The notes: generated by a model not told the origin, from the letters alone. 64,000 bases of DNA from Pseudomonas viciae (GCF_004786035.1 NZ_CP035088.1:3508001-3572000), one strand, 5' to 3'; shown: positions 8,717 through 17,650, counted from the stretch's first letter. Program-made: numbers and translations.

Positions 8717-9820
8717 TCATTCGCCGGCGGGACGCGCGAAAGCGTTGAGCGTGTCACGGAGTGCTTCCTGCCCATCGTCATCAAGCTGGCAAGCGGTGTT
8801 GATCTTATCGGTCACAGCCAAGAGTTCTTTACTCAACGCCAACGCGGCGTCAGTCAGGGCAATCAGCACACGACGTTCGTCACCTCTGTCTCGGGTTCGA
8901 GTCACCATGCCCGATGCCTCGAGACGCTTGAGCAACGGCGTGATTGTCCCGGTATCCATGGCGAGTTTGGTGCCCAGGTCGCCTACGGTCCTGGGCGCTT
9001 CAGTGAACAGTTCCAACATCACGAGGTATTGGGGGAACGTCAGCCCCAGCGGTTCCAACAAGGGTTTGTGCAGGCGAATCATCCGATTGGCCGCACCGTA
9101 CAAGGCAAAGGACAACTGTTCCCCCACTTCCCCGGAGGCTGCAGCGCCATGAGCAGGTACCTGTTTCTGTTGCTCAATATTATCTAGCACACTAGTTAAT
9201 ATTGAATCTGACTGCTTATGCTGCGGCGCGTCTGTCGCCGCCCACCCAGACGGCTTATCAACATCAAGTAGCTCATCACGCGTCGCGCGTAAAATTCGAT
9301 CCGATAGCTGCGGCTCATCCACTGCGCGGGCGAGCACCATCGCGCCGACAATCGCCGCCAGGAAGCCGATCGCCTGGTCCTCCCTGGAGCGACCGCGCCG
9401 CCAGGGAAGACTGGAGGTGAGCAACTCGATCATCCCGACCACCCGGCTCGTGAAGGCGCGGCGCATCCCCGGCTCACGGGAAACATCGATGGCCAGCGCA
9501 GGCATGGCGCACCCGGCTTCCGGGTGGTCGCGGTGTCGCTGGCTGAGGTACCTGCCCAGAAAGGCCTCCTTGGGCGCATCACTGCCGGAGACCGTTTCCC
9601 GCAGTTCGAGCGCCAACTGGTCCATGGCGCGCTCAAGGCTGGCACAGACCAGCGCGTCCTTGGAGTCGAAATGCGCATAGAAGGCACCGTGGGTCAGGCC
9701 TGACGCCTTCATGACTTCGGCAATGCTCGCCCCGGCGATACCCTTGCCACGAAATAGCCGAGACGCCTCCTCCAGGATTTTCTCGCGTCGCTCTGCAGTC
9801 TGGCTTGGGGGATGCCTCAT
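8717..9820 (-). CDS. TetR-MarR fusion transcriptional regulator
   Basis: One uninterrupted 367-codon frame joins two complete regulator families. Residues 1-190 are a TetR repressor: an HTH at ~12-58 (ERREKILEEASRLFRGKG ... THGAFYAHFDSKDAL) and a ligand domain with the YcdC-like motif EAGCAMPALAIDVSREPG. Residues ~234-363 are a MarR protein close to OhrR (SFALYGAANRMIRLHKPLL; winged helix with MDTGTITPLLKRLEASGMV and DRGDERRVLIALT). The position of the OhrR peroxidatic cysteine is Ser237. The linker is low-complexity and its DNA contains a 30-bp palindrome. It is divergent from an MFS efflux gene and followed by a TonB receptor. Either a genuine fusion or two genes joined by loss of a stop codon; a frameshift in the sequence cannot be excluded. 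Confidence 0.85.
   Translation of the reverse strand: MRHPPSQTAERREKILEEASRLFRGKGIAGASIAEVMKASGLTHGAFYAHFDSKDALVCASLERAMDQLALELRETVSGSDAPKEAFLGRYLSQRHRDHPEAGCAMPALAIDVSREPGMRRAFTSRVVGMIELLTSSLPWRRGRSREDQAIGFLAAIVGAMVLARAVDEPQLSDRILRATRDELLDVDKPSGWAATDAPQHKQSDSILTSVLDNIEQQKQVPAHGAAASGEVGEQLSFALYGAANRMIRLHKPLLEPLGLTFPQYLVMLELFTEAPRTVGDLGTKLAMDTGTITPLLKRLEASGMVTRTRDRGDERRVLIALTDAALALSKELLAVTDKINTACQLDDDGQEALRDTLNAFARPAGE
9175..9204. promoter_or_regulatory. Near-perfect 30-bp palindrome inside the TetR-MarR gene
   Basis: Arms CAATATTATCTAG (9175-9187) and CTAGTTAATATTG (9192-9204) flank the spacer CACA; 12 of 13 positions pair. It is AT-rich in GC-rich coding DNA and lies exactly at the TetR-MarR junction, encoding residues 206-215. 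Its size and symmetry are those of MarR/OhrR operators, so it may be the ancestral promoter-operator of the MarR half. Confidence 0.6.
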
Positions 9821-9851
9821 GAAAAACCTCCAATCTTGAACTTGACGAATT

Positions 9852-9869
9852 GCATGATGATCATCATGC
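9852..9869. promoter_or_regulatory. Perfect 18-bp palindrome, probable TetR operator 1
   Basis: GCATGATGATCATCATGC is a perfect 18-bp inverted repeat 32 bp upstream of the TetR-MarR start, in the 162-bp divergent region before the MFS gene. Well placed for autorepression and control of the MFS gene by the TetR half. Confidence 0.6.
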
Positions 9870-9880
9870 TCACCTCACAA

Positions 9881-9896
9881 TATGACGACCATCATA
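9881..9896. promoter_or_regulatory. Imperfect second copy of the ATGATGATCATCAT operator
   Basis: TATGACGACCATCATA is a degenerate palindrome sharing the ATGAxGA-xCATCAT core with the perfect site 11 bp away. Two tandem sites between divergent genes is a common TetR arrangement. Inferred from sequence only. Confidence 0.4.
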
Positions 9897-9982
9897 CATG
9901 CTGGCAGGAAGATCAAACCGATTTCGCATCTACCGGTTCGACCTACCGCAACCGCGCCTACAAACGCCAAAGGTGTAAATCC

Positions 9983-11194
9983 ATGACAACAACTGTTGCG
10001 ACTGCCCCGACTCAAACCGTCCAACCGCTGACCGGGAAGGTTGTGGCACTGCTTGCAGGCCTGGCGGCAATCAGCATGTTGTCCACGAATATCATCCTCC
10101 CGGCGTTCCCAGCCATTGGTGAAGACCTCGGGGTGAGCGCACGGGAGCTTGGCCTGACACTGTCCAGCTTCTTCATCACCTTCGCACTGGGCCAGTTGGT
10201 GGTCGGGCCGTTGGCCGACCGTTACGGGCGCAAGAAACTGGTGCTGGGCGGGCTCTGCATTTTTGTCGTCGGCACCGTCATCGCAGGCTTGGCTTCCACG
10301 CTCGACATGCTGATTGCGGGGCGCATCATCCAGGCCCTGGGGGTATGCGCCGCCTCGGTGTTGTCGCGCGCCATCGCACGGGATCTATTTGAAGGCGAGA
10401 CGCTCGCTCGCGCCTTGTCCTTGACCATGATTGCCACCGCCGCCGCGCCAGGTTTTTCGCCACTGCTTGGCAGCCTGCTGTCCGCCACGCTCGGATGGCG
10501 CGCCATCTTCATCCTGGTGGGGCTGGCCGCTGTCGCACTGGCGTTCTTCTATGTCCAGAGCCTGGGAGAAACCCATCCCGTCGACCGCCGAGCCCCGCAT
10601 TCAACCAGGAGCGTGGTGCTCGCCTATCGAAAATTGGCACTGGATACGCGCTTCATCCTTCCGGCCGTTTCGATGAGTCTGTTGATGAGTGGGTTGTTTG
10701 CATCATTCGCCGCAGCCCCGGCGATCCTGATGAAAGGGATTGGCCTGACGTCATTGCAGACCGGCTTGTACTTCGCCGCCACGGTGTTCGTCGTGTTCGC
10801 CGCCGGCATGGCGGCTCCGCGCCTGGCGCACCGCCACGGTTCCCGGATCATTACGTTGCTGGGCATTGCCTGCGCCATGGCGGGCGGCGGCCTGCTGCTC
10901 GTGGGCCCGGCCGATCCAAGCCTTGGCTGGTACGCCTTATCGATGGTCACGTTTCTCTGGGGCATGGGGCTCGCCAATCCACTCGGCACGGCCATCGCCA
11001 TGCAGCCTTTCGGCAGAGAGGCCGGGATGACTTCCGCGCTGCTGGGTTTTATCTCCATGGGCGCCGCTGCACTCACCACCTGGCTGGCCTCGGTGCTGAC
11101 CTTCGCGCCAGTCACGACACTGGGGGGCATCCAGGCGACGGCCTGCCTGATCGCATGGGTCTTGTTTGTTCTGCGAGGCAGTCTCGCGAAGTAA
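9983..11194 (+). CDS. Bcr/CflA-type MFS drug exporter
   Basis: A 403-residue, 12-helix proton antiporter of the DHA1 Bcr/CflA group that would pump small toxic molecules from the cytoplasm. Helix 1 begins at ~18 (VVALLAGLAAISMLSTNIILP), the family motif PAFPAIGEDLG follows, and loop 2-3 holds the MFS motif A variant GPLADRYGRKKLVLGG. The frame is open further upstream, but ATG 9983 has AAGGTG at good spacing and gives the usual length. It is divergent from the TetR-MarR regulator with two operator-like palindromes between them, so it is probably repressed by that protein. A dehydrogenase gene follows 58 bp later. Confidence 0.88.
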   Translation: MTTTVATAPTQTVQPLTGKVVALLAGLAAISMLSTNIILPAFPAIGEDLGVSARELGLTLSSFFITFALGQLVVGPLADRYGRKKLVLGGLCIFVVGTVIAGLASTLDMLIAGRIIQALGVCAASVLSRAIARDLFEGETLARALSLTMIATAAAPGFSPLLGSLLSATLGWRAIFILVGLAAVALAFFYVQSLGETHPVDRRAPHSTRSVVLAYRKLALDTRFILPAVSMSLLMSGLFASFAAAPAILMKGIGLTSLQTGLYFAATVFVVFAAGMAAPRLAHRHGSRIITLLGIACAMAGGGLLLVGPADPSLGWYALSMVTFLWGMGLANPLGTAIAMQPFGREAGMTSALLGFISMGAAALTTWLASVLTFAPVTTLGGIQATACLIAWVLFVLRGSLAK

Positions 11195-11252
11195 ACCAGT
11201 AAGGCGCTCATGCGCCGCTTTGTTCTTTTTCGTCAATCATTGGAGAATCGAC

Positions 11253-11960
11253 ATGCAAATCAAAGGCAGTGTGGCGCTGGTGACCGGCGCCAACCGTGGC
11301 CTGGGCAAGGCATTCGTGCAGGCACTTCTCGCGGCGGGCGCCGCAAAGGTGTATGCCGCGGCACGCGACCCGGCCACCCTCGAAGCCCAGCCCAATGTGG
11401 TGCCGATCAAACTCGACGTCACCCGCCCCGAAGACATCGCGGCCGTAGCCGAGAGCGCACCGGATCTGACATTGCTGATCAACAACGCGGGCATCAGCGG
11501 ATTCGAAGGCAAAGACCAGGACAGCAACAGCCTGACCACTCTTCGCCACGAGCTTGAAACCAACGCAGTCGCTCCGCTGGCCACCAGCCTGGCCTTCGCG
11601 CCAATCCTGGCGGCGAACGGCGGCGGGGTTATCGTCAACATGCATTCGGCCCTGAGCTGGGTGAACCTTCCCGGCACCCTCACCTATTCGGCCAGCAAAG
11701 CAGCCGCCTGGTCGCTCACCAATGGCCTGCGCCTGCAATTGGCAGCCCAGGGCACGCTGGTAGTGGGCGTGCACGTTGCGTTCGTGGACACGGACATGAC
11801 ACGGGGCATCGAAGGCGTGCCAAAGGCGTCTCCCCAGGATGTCGTCCAGCGCGTACTGGATGGGGTGATCAACGGCCAGCCGGAGGTGTTGGCAGACGAG
11901 ACGAGCCAGCAACTCAAGCAGAACCTGAGTAACGGTATTTACCTGCGGCCGATCTCCTGA
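11253..11960 (+). CDS. SDR-family oxidoreductase
   Basis: A 235-residue short-chain dehydrogenase/reductase. It shows the Rossmann cofactor motif TGANRGLG (residues ~11-18), the NNAG stabilising motif, the catalytic Ser in HSALSW, and YSASK with catalytic Tyr and Lys. An arginine follows the glycine motif region (AARDP), which suggests NADP(H). The ATG at 11253 has GGAGAATCG upstream; the longer upstream open frame overlaps the MFS stop and is unlikely. It probably forms an operon with the upstream MFS exporter; the substrate is unknown. Confidence 0.85.
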   Translation: MQIKGSVALVTGANRGLGKAFVQALLAAGAAKVYAAARDPATLEAQPNVVPIKLDVTRPEDIAAVAESAPDLTLLINNAGISGFEGKDQDSNSLTTLRHELETNAVAPLATSLAFAPILAANGGGVIVNMHSALSWVNLPGTLTYSASKAAAWSLTNGLRLQLAAQGTLVVGVHVAFVDTDMTRGIEGVPKASPQDVVQRVLDGVINGQPEVLADETSQQLKQNLSNGIYLRPIS

Positions 11961-11968
11961 AACCAAAC

Positions 11969-12023
11969 GCTCCCACAGATCTTTGTGGGAGCGCGCTTGC
12001 TCACGATAGCGGTGGGTCAGCCT
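11969..12023. repeat. REP element with flanking hairpin
   Basis: GCTCCCACA (11969-11977) pairs with TGTGGGAGC (11984-11992), followed by GCGCTTGCTCACGATAGCGGTGGGTCAG. This is the common Pseudomonas REP core (GTGGGAGCGGGCTTGCTCGC...) slightly diverged. It lies between convergent genes and may also stop transcription. A second copy is at 39057. Confidence 0.75.
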
Positions 12024-12046
12024 GCATCAATGTTGACCGTGCCGGA

Positions 12047-13333
12047 TCAAGCCTCCCAGCGCCGAAACAGCACACTTGCATTCACCCCGCCGAACCCGAA
12101 TCCATTTGAAAGTGCGTGGGTGATCGGCATCTTCCGAGCATTCAGGGCGACCAGATCGAGCCCCTCGGCGGCCTCGTCAGGGTGAAGCAGGTTCAGGGTT
12201 GGTGGCACCACCTGATCACGAAGCGCCAACACCGTGAAGATCGCCTCGATGCCTCCCGCCGCGCCCAGCAGGTGCCCGGTAGCAGATTTGGTCGAGGTGA
12301 TTGCCACGCCGGAATCACGCCCGAACAACGAGCGAATCGCCGCTAGTTCCCCGCTGTCGCCAACCTGGGTGGAGGTGGCGTGGGCATTGATATGCTGCAC
12401 GTCGGCAGGGCTGACAGTGGCCTGGCGCAGCGCCTGCTCCATCGCCCGCCGTGCGCCGTTGCCATCTGCCGGACCTGCCGTCAGGTGATAGGCATCGGCA
12501 CTGGTGCCATAGCCGACCAGTTCCGCCAGGGGTTTGGCACCACGACCCAGGGCATGCTCCAGCGATTCGATCACCAGCAACCCGGCACCTTCGGCCATGA
12601 CAAAGCCGTCACGATCACGATCAAAGGGACGCGAAGCTTCTTGCGGGCGCTCGGCAAACCCCGTGGAGAGTGCGCGGGCGGCCGCAAAACAACCCAGCGT
12701 CACACGGTCTATCGCCGCTTCGGTGCCGCCGCACAGAGCGATATCCGCCTCACCACTTCGGATGAGCCTGGCCGCATCACCAACGGCCTGCACCCCGGCA
12801 GCACAGGCTGTGACGGGCGCGCCGAGAGGCCCTTTGAAACCGTGACGGATGGAAACGTGCCCAGCCGCCATGTTGGCGAGAAAGGCCGGTGCGCTGAACG
12901 GCGACAAGCGGCGCGGACCACGAGCATCGGTGGTGCGTACAGCATCGGCAATCGCGCCAAAGCCACCCACGCCCGATGAAATGATCGTCGCGGTGCGTTC
13001 CTGATCGGCGGCGTCAGTCGGATGCCAGCCCGCCTGCGCCAGCGCTTCGTCAGCGGCCACCAGGGCGAACTCAATGAAACGATCCATTTTCTTGCGGTCC
13101 TTGGTCGAGATGAAACGCTCCGGGTCATACCCCGCAACGGCATCCACCTCCAGGGACGGCACCCGCCCACCCACTGCAACACCCGTTCCCTCAGTCATAT
13201 CGTCGGGCAGGTGACGAATACCAGAGCAGCCAGCCAGCAACCGCCGCCAGACTTCCTCTACGCCGCAGCCCAGTGGCCCGACAATTCCAACGCCCGTGAC
13301 GACAATGCGTTTTTGGCCTTCAGGAGTAATCAT
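12047..13333 (-). CDS. Beta-ketoacyl-ACP synthase II-like (FabF family)
   Basis: A 428-residue thiolase-fold condensing enzyme that would extend an acyl thioester with malonyl-ACP. The Cys-His-His triad is present: Cys in VTACAAGVQ, His in NAHATSTQVGD and His in SATGHLLGAAG; the C-terminal FGFGGVN motif is also intact. The start ATG 13333 is preceded by GAGG. It is 56 bp downstream of the RND pump gene on the same strand and is therefore probably in the pump operon, not in a fab cluster: no ACP, fabG or malonyl transferase is nearby. This suggests a secondary role, such as making or remodelling an acyl product, rather than housekeeping fatty-acid synthesis. Confidence 0.9.
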   Translation of the reverse strand: MITPEGQKRIVVTGVGIVGPLGCGVEEVWRRLLAGCSGIRHLPDDMTEGTGVAVGGRVPSLEVDAVAGYDPERFISTKDRKKMDRFIEFALVAADEALAQAGWHPTDAADQERTATIISSGVGGFGAIADAVRTTDARGPRRLSPFSAPAFLANMAAGHVSIRHGFKGPLGAPVTACAAGVQAVGDAARLIRSGEADIALCGGTEAAIDRVTLGCFAAARALSTGFAERPQEASRPFDRDRDGFVMAEGAGLLVIESLEHALGRGAKPLAELVGYGTSADAYHLTAGPADGNGARRAMEQALRQATVSPADVQHINAHATSTQVGDSGELAAIRSLFGRDSGVAITSTKSATGHLLGAAGGIEAIFTVLALRDQVVPPTLNLLHPDEAAEGLDLVALNARKMPITHALSNGFGFGGVNASVLFRRWEA

Positions 13334-13389
13334 AAGAACCTCTTCATTTCTCGGTCGACGCCCACTAACAGCAGCATCCGCTTGCTGGC

Positions 13390-16300
13390 TTACACCCGCC
13401 TCGCGGCTTCGGTTTGCGCTGGATGCTCAGGACGGATCTTGAACCAGATGGAATACATCGCCGGCAGGAACACCAGCGTCATGATGGTGCCAACGAACGT
13501 GCCGCCAATCAGGGTGTAGGCCAGCGTTCCCCAGAACACCGAGTGCGTCAGCGGGATAAACGCCAGAATGGCCGCCAGTGCCGTCAGCAGCACCGGGCGG
13601 GCCCGCTGGACCGTGGCCTCGATCACTGCATGGAACGGGTCCAACCCTTCTTGCGTGTTGTGATGGATCTGCCCGATCAGAATCAACGTATTGCGCATCA
13701 GAATGCCCGAGAGCGCGATCAGGCCAACCAAGGCGTTGATGCCAAACGGCTGCTGGAAAATCAGCAAGGTCGGGACCACGCCAATCAATCCCAGCGGTGC
13801 GGTGAAGAACACCATGATCATGGCCGAGATCGAACGCACCTGGACAATGATGATCAGCAGCGTCAAAGCCACCATGATCGGCACCAGCGGCACGATCGCC
13901 TTGCCGGCCTTGCCGGATTCCTCGATAGCCCCCGCCTGCTCGATCCGGTAGCCGTCAGGAAGGCTGTCGATGACCGGCTGCAGTTGCTTGATGATTGCGC
14001 TCGAGACGTCCGGAGGCTGCAAGTCTTCGGCGATGTCGCCACGCACGGTAATGGTTGGCGTGCGATCACGCCGCCGCAGGATCGGATCCTCCATGCGCAC
14101 ATCGACCTCGCCGACCTGGGACAACGGAATACGCTGCCCCGCTGAGCCCACCAACGTAAAGCCTTCTATCCTGGCCGGGTCGAGGCGGATATCACCGGCC
14201 GCGCGACCGACCACCTGCACCGAGCGGATGTCTTCACGAACTGCGGTGATCGGCACCCCCGTGAGCAGGAACTGCAACTGCTGGGCGACGGCATTTGAGG
14301 TCAGGCCTACTGCCTGCATGCGGTCCTGATCCAGGCTGAAATGCAGCGCCGGCGTCAGTGGGCCCCAGTCGGTATTGACGGTGCGCATCATCGGGCTCGC
14401 TTGCATGACGTCTCGTACCTGATCGGCAATCTCGCGCAGCTTTGACGGATCAGGCCCCATCACCCGATAGGCAACCGGGAATGGCGAATACGGACCAAAC
14501 ACCAATTGAGTCACCCGCACCCGTGCCTGGGGAGCGAGCCCTTCGGCGACCGCTTCACGCAGGCGGAACTTGAGGGTTTCACGGGCCTCCTGGCTGTCCG
14601 TCAGCACCACAATCTTGGCGAACGACGGGTCGGGAAGCTCCGGCGCCATCGCCAGGTAGAAGCGCGGTGCGCCTTGACCGATGTAAGCCGTGACGATTTT
14701 TGCCTCATCCTGCTTTTGCAGCCATTGCTCGACCTTGGCGGTAGTGGCGCTGGTTTGCTCGATGGAGGTCCCATAGGGCATTTGCACTTCGATCAGCACC
14801 TCTGGACGGTCCGAAGTGGGAAAGAACTGCTTCTTGACCAGGCTCATGCCAAGGATTGCCACGACAAACGTCGCGATCACCGTGCCGGCCACCCACCATT
14901 TATGGGCAATGACACGCGTCAGAACCTGGCGAAAGCGATTGTAATGACGGGTGTTGTAGATGGCCGCGTGACCGCCCTCGACCTGCTTGATGTCCGGCAA
15001 CAGCTTCACCCCAAGATAAGGGGTAAAAGCCACCGCGACGACCCAGGAGGCGATCAGGGCGATGCCGACGATCCAGAACATGTTGCTGGTGTACTCGCCA
15101 GCGGTCGATTGCGCGAAACCGTTGGGCATGAAACCGATGGCCGTTACCAACGTACCGGACAACATCGGCGCGGCGGTATGACTCCAGGCATACGCGGAGG
15201 CTTTGATCCGGTCGTAGCCCTCCTCCATTTTCACCACCATCATTTCGATCGCGATGATGGCGTCGTCCACCAGCAATCCGAGCGCCAGAATCAGCGAACC
15301 CAGAGTAATCCGGTCGAAGTTCTTTCCGGTGGCCGCCATCACTACAAACACTATCGCCAGTGTCAACGGTACGGCGGCTGCGACCACAACGCCTACACGC
15401 CAGCCCATGCTTAGAAAGCAAACGAGCATGACAACCAGCAGCGCGACAAAAAATTTGACCATGAACTCACCGACAGCCGAGTCAATGTTCACGGCTTGAT
15501 CGGTGACCTTGGTCAACGTCATGCCCAGTGGCATGCCTTCATTTATCTTGGCCGTCTCCGCGTCCAGGGCCTTGCCCAGGTCCAGGCCGTTCCAACCCTC
15601 TCGCATTATGACCCCCAGCAACAAGGCCTCCTCGCCGTTACTGCGCACCAGGAAGGTGGCCGGGTCTTCATATCCGCGCTCGACTGTCGCGACGTCCGAG
15701 AGCTTGAGCGTGCGGCCTTGAATCGCAAGGGGGGTGTCACGAATTTTCGCCAACTTATCGAAGGCGCCGTCCACCCGCAGGACGACCTGCGGCCCATTGG
15801 TTTCGATCGAACCGGCGGGCGTCAGCACGTTCTGGCTGTTCAGCGCGGCGAAGATGTCCTGGGGCGAGACGCCCAAGGTGGCCAGCCGATCATGGGAGAA
15901 GGACACAAAAATGCGTTCGGCTTGCTCACCGATGATGTTGACCTTCTTCACCCCCGCCACGTGCAACAGGCGCTGGCGCAACGCCTCAGCATCTCGCACC
16001 AGCAAGCGCTGCGGCTCACCCTTGGCTTTCAGGGCGAACAGCGCGAATGTCACATCGGCAAACTCATCGTTGACCATCGGCCCGATGACGCCCGCCGGCA
16101 GCCTCGCGGCCTCATCGTCGAGCTTCTTGCGCGCCTGATAGAACTCCTCCTGCACTTGCGAGGGCGGCGTGCGATCGACCAACGACACCATGGTGAAAGC
16201 CAGACCGGGACGGGTGTAGGTTTCCGTGCGGTCGTACCATTTCAGTTCTTGCAGGCGCTTTTCCAAGGGTTCTGCGACCTGATCCTGCATCTCCTGCGCC

Positions 16301-16470
16301 GTCGCGCCCGGCCATGCGGTAATGACGGTCAACTGCTTGACCGTAAAAGGAGGATCCTCGGCCCGCCCCAGCTGGAAGAACGCCAGCGTGCCCGCCACGG
16401 CGATCAGGAAGATCAGGAACACGGTGATAGAGCGCTCGCGAACGGCGAGCGCCGATAAATTGAGGCTCAT
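13390..16470 (-). CDS. RND efflux pump, inner-membrane permease
   Basis: A 1026-residue AcrB/HAE-type resistance-nodulation-division transporter. It has 12 predicted membrane helices and two large periplasmic loops. The proton-relay pair lies in helix 4 (LGLLVDDAIIAIEM), and the GxxxR/N signature of helix 10-11 (LIALSGILMRNTLILI) is present. The N-terminus (MSLNLSALAVRERSITVFL) and the helix-4 glutamate resemble the TriC/VexF-like branch more than MexB. Its ATG overlaps the adaptor stop by 4 bp (ATGA), showing translational coupling. The matching outer-membrane channel is divergently encoded at 17791. Substrate unknown; neighbours point to fatty or otherwise hydrophobic molecules. Confidence 0.93.
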   Translation of the reverse strand: MSLNLSALAVRERSITVFLIFLIAVAGTLAFFQLGRAEDPPFTVKQLTVITAWPGATAQEMQDQVAEPLEKRLQELKWYDRTETYTRPGLAFTMVSLVDRTPPSQVQEEFYQARKKLDDEAARLPAGVIGPMVNDEFADVTFALFALKAKGEPQRLLVRDAEALRQRLLHVAGVKKVNIIGEQAERIFVSFSHDRLATLGVSPQDIFAALNSQNVLTPAGSIETNGPQVVLRVDGAFDKLAKIRDTPLAIQGRTLKLSDVATVERGYEDPATFLVRSNGEEALLLGVIMREGWNGLDLGKALDAETAKINEGMPLGMTLTKVTDQAVNIDSAVGEFMVKFFVALLVVMLVCFLSMGWRVGVVVAAAVPLTLAIVFVVMAATGKNFDRITLGSLILALGLLVDDAIIAIEMMVVKMEEGYDRIKASAYAWSHTAAPMLSGTLVTAIGFMPNGFAQSTAGEYTSNMFWIVGIALIASWVVAVAFTPYLGVKLLPDIKQVEGGHAAIYNTRHYNRFRQVLTRVIAHKWWVAGTVIATFVVAILGMSLVKKQFFPTSDRPEVLIEVQMPYGTSIEQTSATTAKVEQWLQKQDEAKIVTAYIGQGAPRFYLAMAPELPDPSFAKIVVLTDSQEARETLKFRLREAVAEGLAPQARVRVTQLVFGPYSPFPVAYRVMGPDPSKLREIADQVRDVMQASPMMRTVNTDWGPLTPALHFSLDQDRMQAVGLTSNAVAQQLQFLLTGVPITAVREDIRSVQVVGRAAGDIRLDPARIEGFTLVGSAGQRIPLSQVGEVDVRMEDPILRRRDRTPTITVRGDIAEDLQPPDVSSAIIKQLQPVIDSLPDGYRIEQAGAIEESGKAGKAIVPLVPIMVALTLLIIIVQVRSISAMIMVFFTAPLGLIGVVPTLLIFQQPFGINALVGLIALSGILMRNTLILIGQIHHNTQEGLDPFHAVIEATVQRARPVLLTALAAILAFIPLTHSVFWGTLAYTLIGGTFVGTIMTLVFLPAMYSIWFKIRPEHPAQTEAARRV

Positions 16471-17576
16471 TGACGGCCCCCGGCAACCTTCACATCACCC
16501 TGTTGAGCCAGCCGTACTTCCTCGCCATCGCGCAGCAGATGCGCGCCGAGCCCGACAATGTGCTCGCCCACCTTGAGATCGCCGGCGACGCGTGCGGCGT
16601 CGTCGCTCAAGCCCAGGACCTGGACGGGTCGCCAGGTGACTTTCGCAGGCTCACCGGCGATCACCCACACGCCAGTGCCTTTGCCCGGGTCATACACCGC
16701 GGCGATCGGCACTTGCAGCACCTGTTCCTGCGCTGCGCCTTCGGCAATGCGAAGGGTGACGGTCGAACCCAGCGGCGCATTCGCCAGCGCCCCCTCCAAC
16801 ACATACCGCGCCTCAAAGGTGCGCGTCACACGGTCAGCCGAATCCGAAAGCAACCTCAGCTTCGCGGTGACCGCAGCCGAGGTATTGCCATACAACGTCG
16901 CCTGCGCGGTGGCCCCTACCGCCGGCCGTAGCGTCTCTGGCAGTTGCACCAGGGCTTCGCGCTGCCCGGCCCGCGCCAGTCGAACCACGGTTTGCCCGGG
17001 GCTGACGACTTGCCCCGGCTCGGCGAGCGTTTCCATCACCACACCATCGGCGTCGGCCAGCAGCACGGCATAGCCCGATGCATTACGGGCCACGTCAGCC
17101 TGGGCTTGCGCGGCACTGAGTTGTGCCTTGGCGGTATCGGCCGCGGCTTTGATCTGGTCGTAGCCCGAGGCAGAAATGGCGCCTGCGGCCACCAGATCAC
17201 GATAGCGAGCCTCGTCATCGGCAGTCTGTTTGGCTCGGGCTTTGGCGGCAGCGACCGCCTCCTGCTGCGCTCGCGCCTGCAACCCCAAGTCGATGGGGTC
17301 AAGACGCATGAGCGGTTGACCCCGTTTAACGGTCTGCCCGGCATCGACCAAACGCTCAAGCACCTTGCCCGACACCCGGAAACCCAGGTCGCTCTGGACC
17401 CGAGCCGCCACGACGCCGGTAAAAGAACGCGAGATATTGGACGAACCCTGAACTTCAGAAACTCTCACCAGGGGGGCGAGCGTGCGCGGATCTTTGGCGG
17501 TGGAAGCGTCACCACACGCCGTCAGGACGAGAGGCAACAAGCAAGCGGCGAAGGTGACAGGTCGGAGCCGGAGCAT
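16467..17576 (-). CDS. RND efflux periplasmic adaptor (lipoprotein)
   Basis: A 369-residue membrane-fusion subunit bridging the RND pump and its channel. The lipobox PLVLTAC gives a lipid-anchored N-terminus at Cys21. Lipoyl half-domains (DLGFRVSGKVLERLVDAGQ and VMETLAEPGQVVSPGQ) surround an alpha-hairpin (residues ~100-160), followed by a beta-barrel domain. It is the first gene of the minus-strand unit adaptor-pump-ketosynthase. The 214-bp region in front of it, shared with the channel gene, holds two 24-bp inverted repeats, so both arms are probably controlled by the TetR protein at 22424. Confidence 0.92.
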   Translation of the reverse strand: MLRLRPVTFAACLLPLVLTACGDASTAKDPRTLAPLVRVSEVQGSSNISRSFTGVVAARVQSDLGFRVSGKVLERLVDAGQTVKRGQPLMRLDPIDLGLQARAQQEAVAAAKARAKQTADDEARYRDLVAAGAISASGYDQIKAAADTAKAQLSAAQAQADVARNASGYAVLLADADGVVMETLAEPGQVVSPGQTVVRLARAGQREALVQLPETLRPAVGATAQATLYGNTSAAVTAKLRLLSDSADRVTRTFEARYVLEGALANAPLGSTVTLRIAEGAAQEQVLQVPIAAVYDPGKGTGVWVIAGEPAKVTWRPVQVLGLSDDAARVAGDLKVGEHIVGLGAHLLRDGEEVRLAQQGDVKVAGGRQ

Positions 17577-17626
17577 AGGTTCCCTTTACTTGAGCAAATT
17601 AGGACAGGAGCCATATTCTCAGTCTC

Positions 17627-17650
17627 GTGACCAATACTGTCAATGGTCAC
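17627..17650. promoter_or_regulatory. 24-bp inverted repeat, TetR regulon site 1
   Basis: Arms GTGACCA and TGGTCAC, total 24 bp. On the minus strand a TTGACA hexamer falls inside the repeat with GAGAAT 17 bp on, a possible promoter for the adaptor operon. Same format as the sites at 17739, 22308 and 23083. Confidence 0.7.

Noticed and set aside
9812..9982. N-terminal extension of the MFS gene starting at 9812
   Set aside because: It would cross both operator palindromes and lacks a ribosome site; ATG 9983 gives the normal length.
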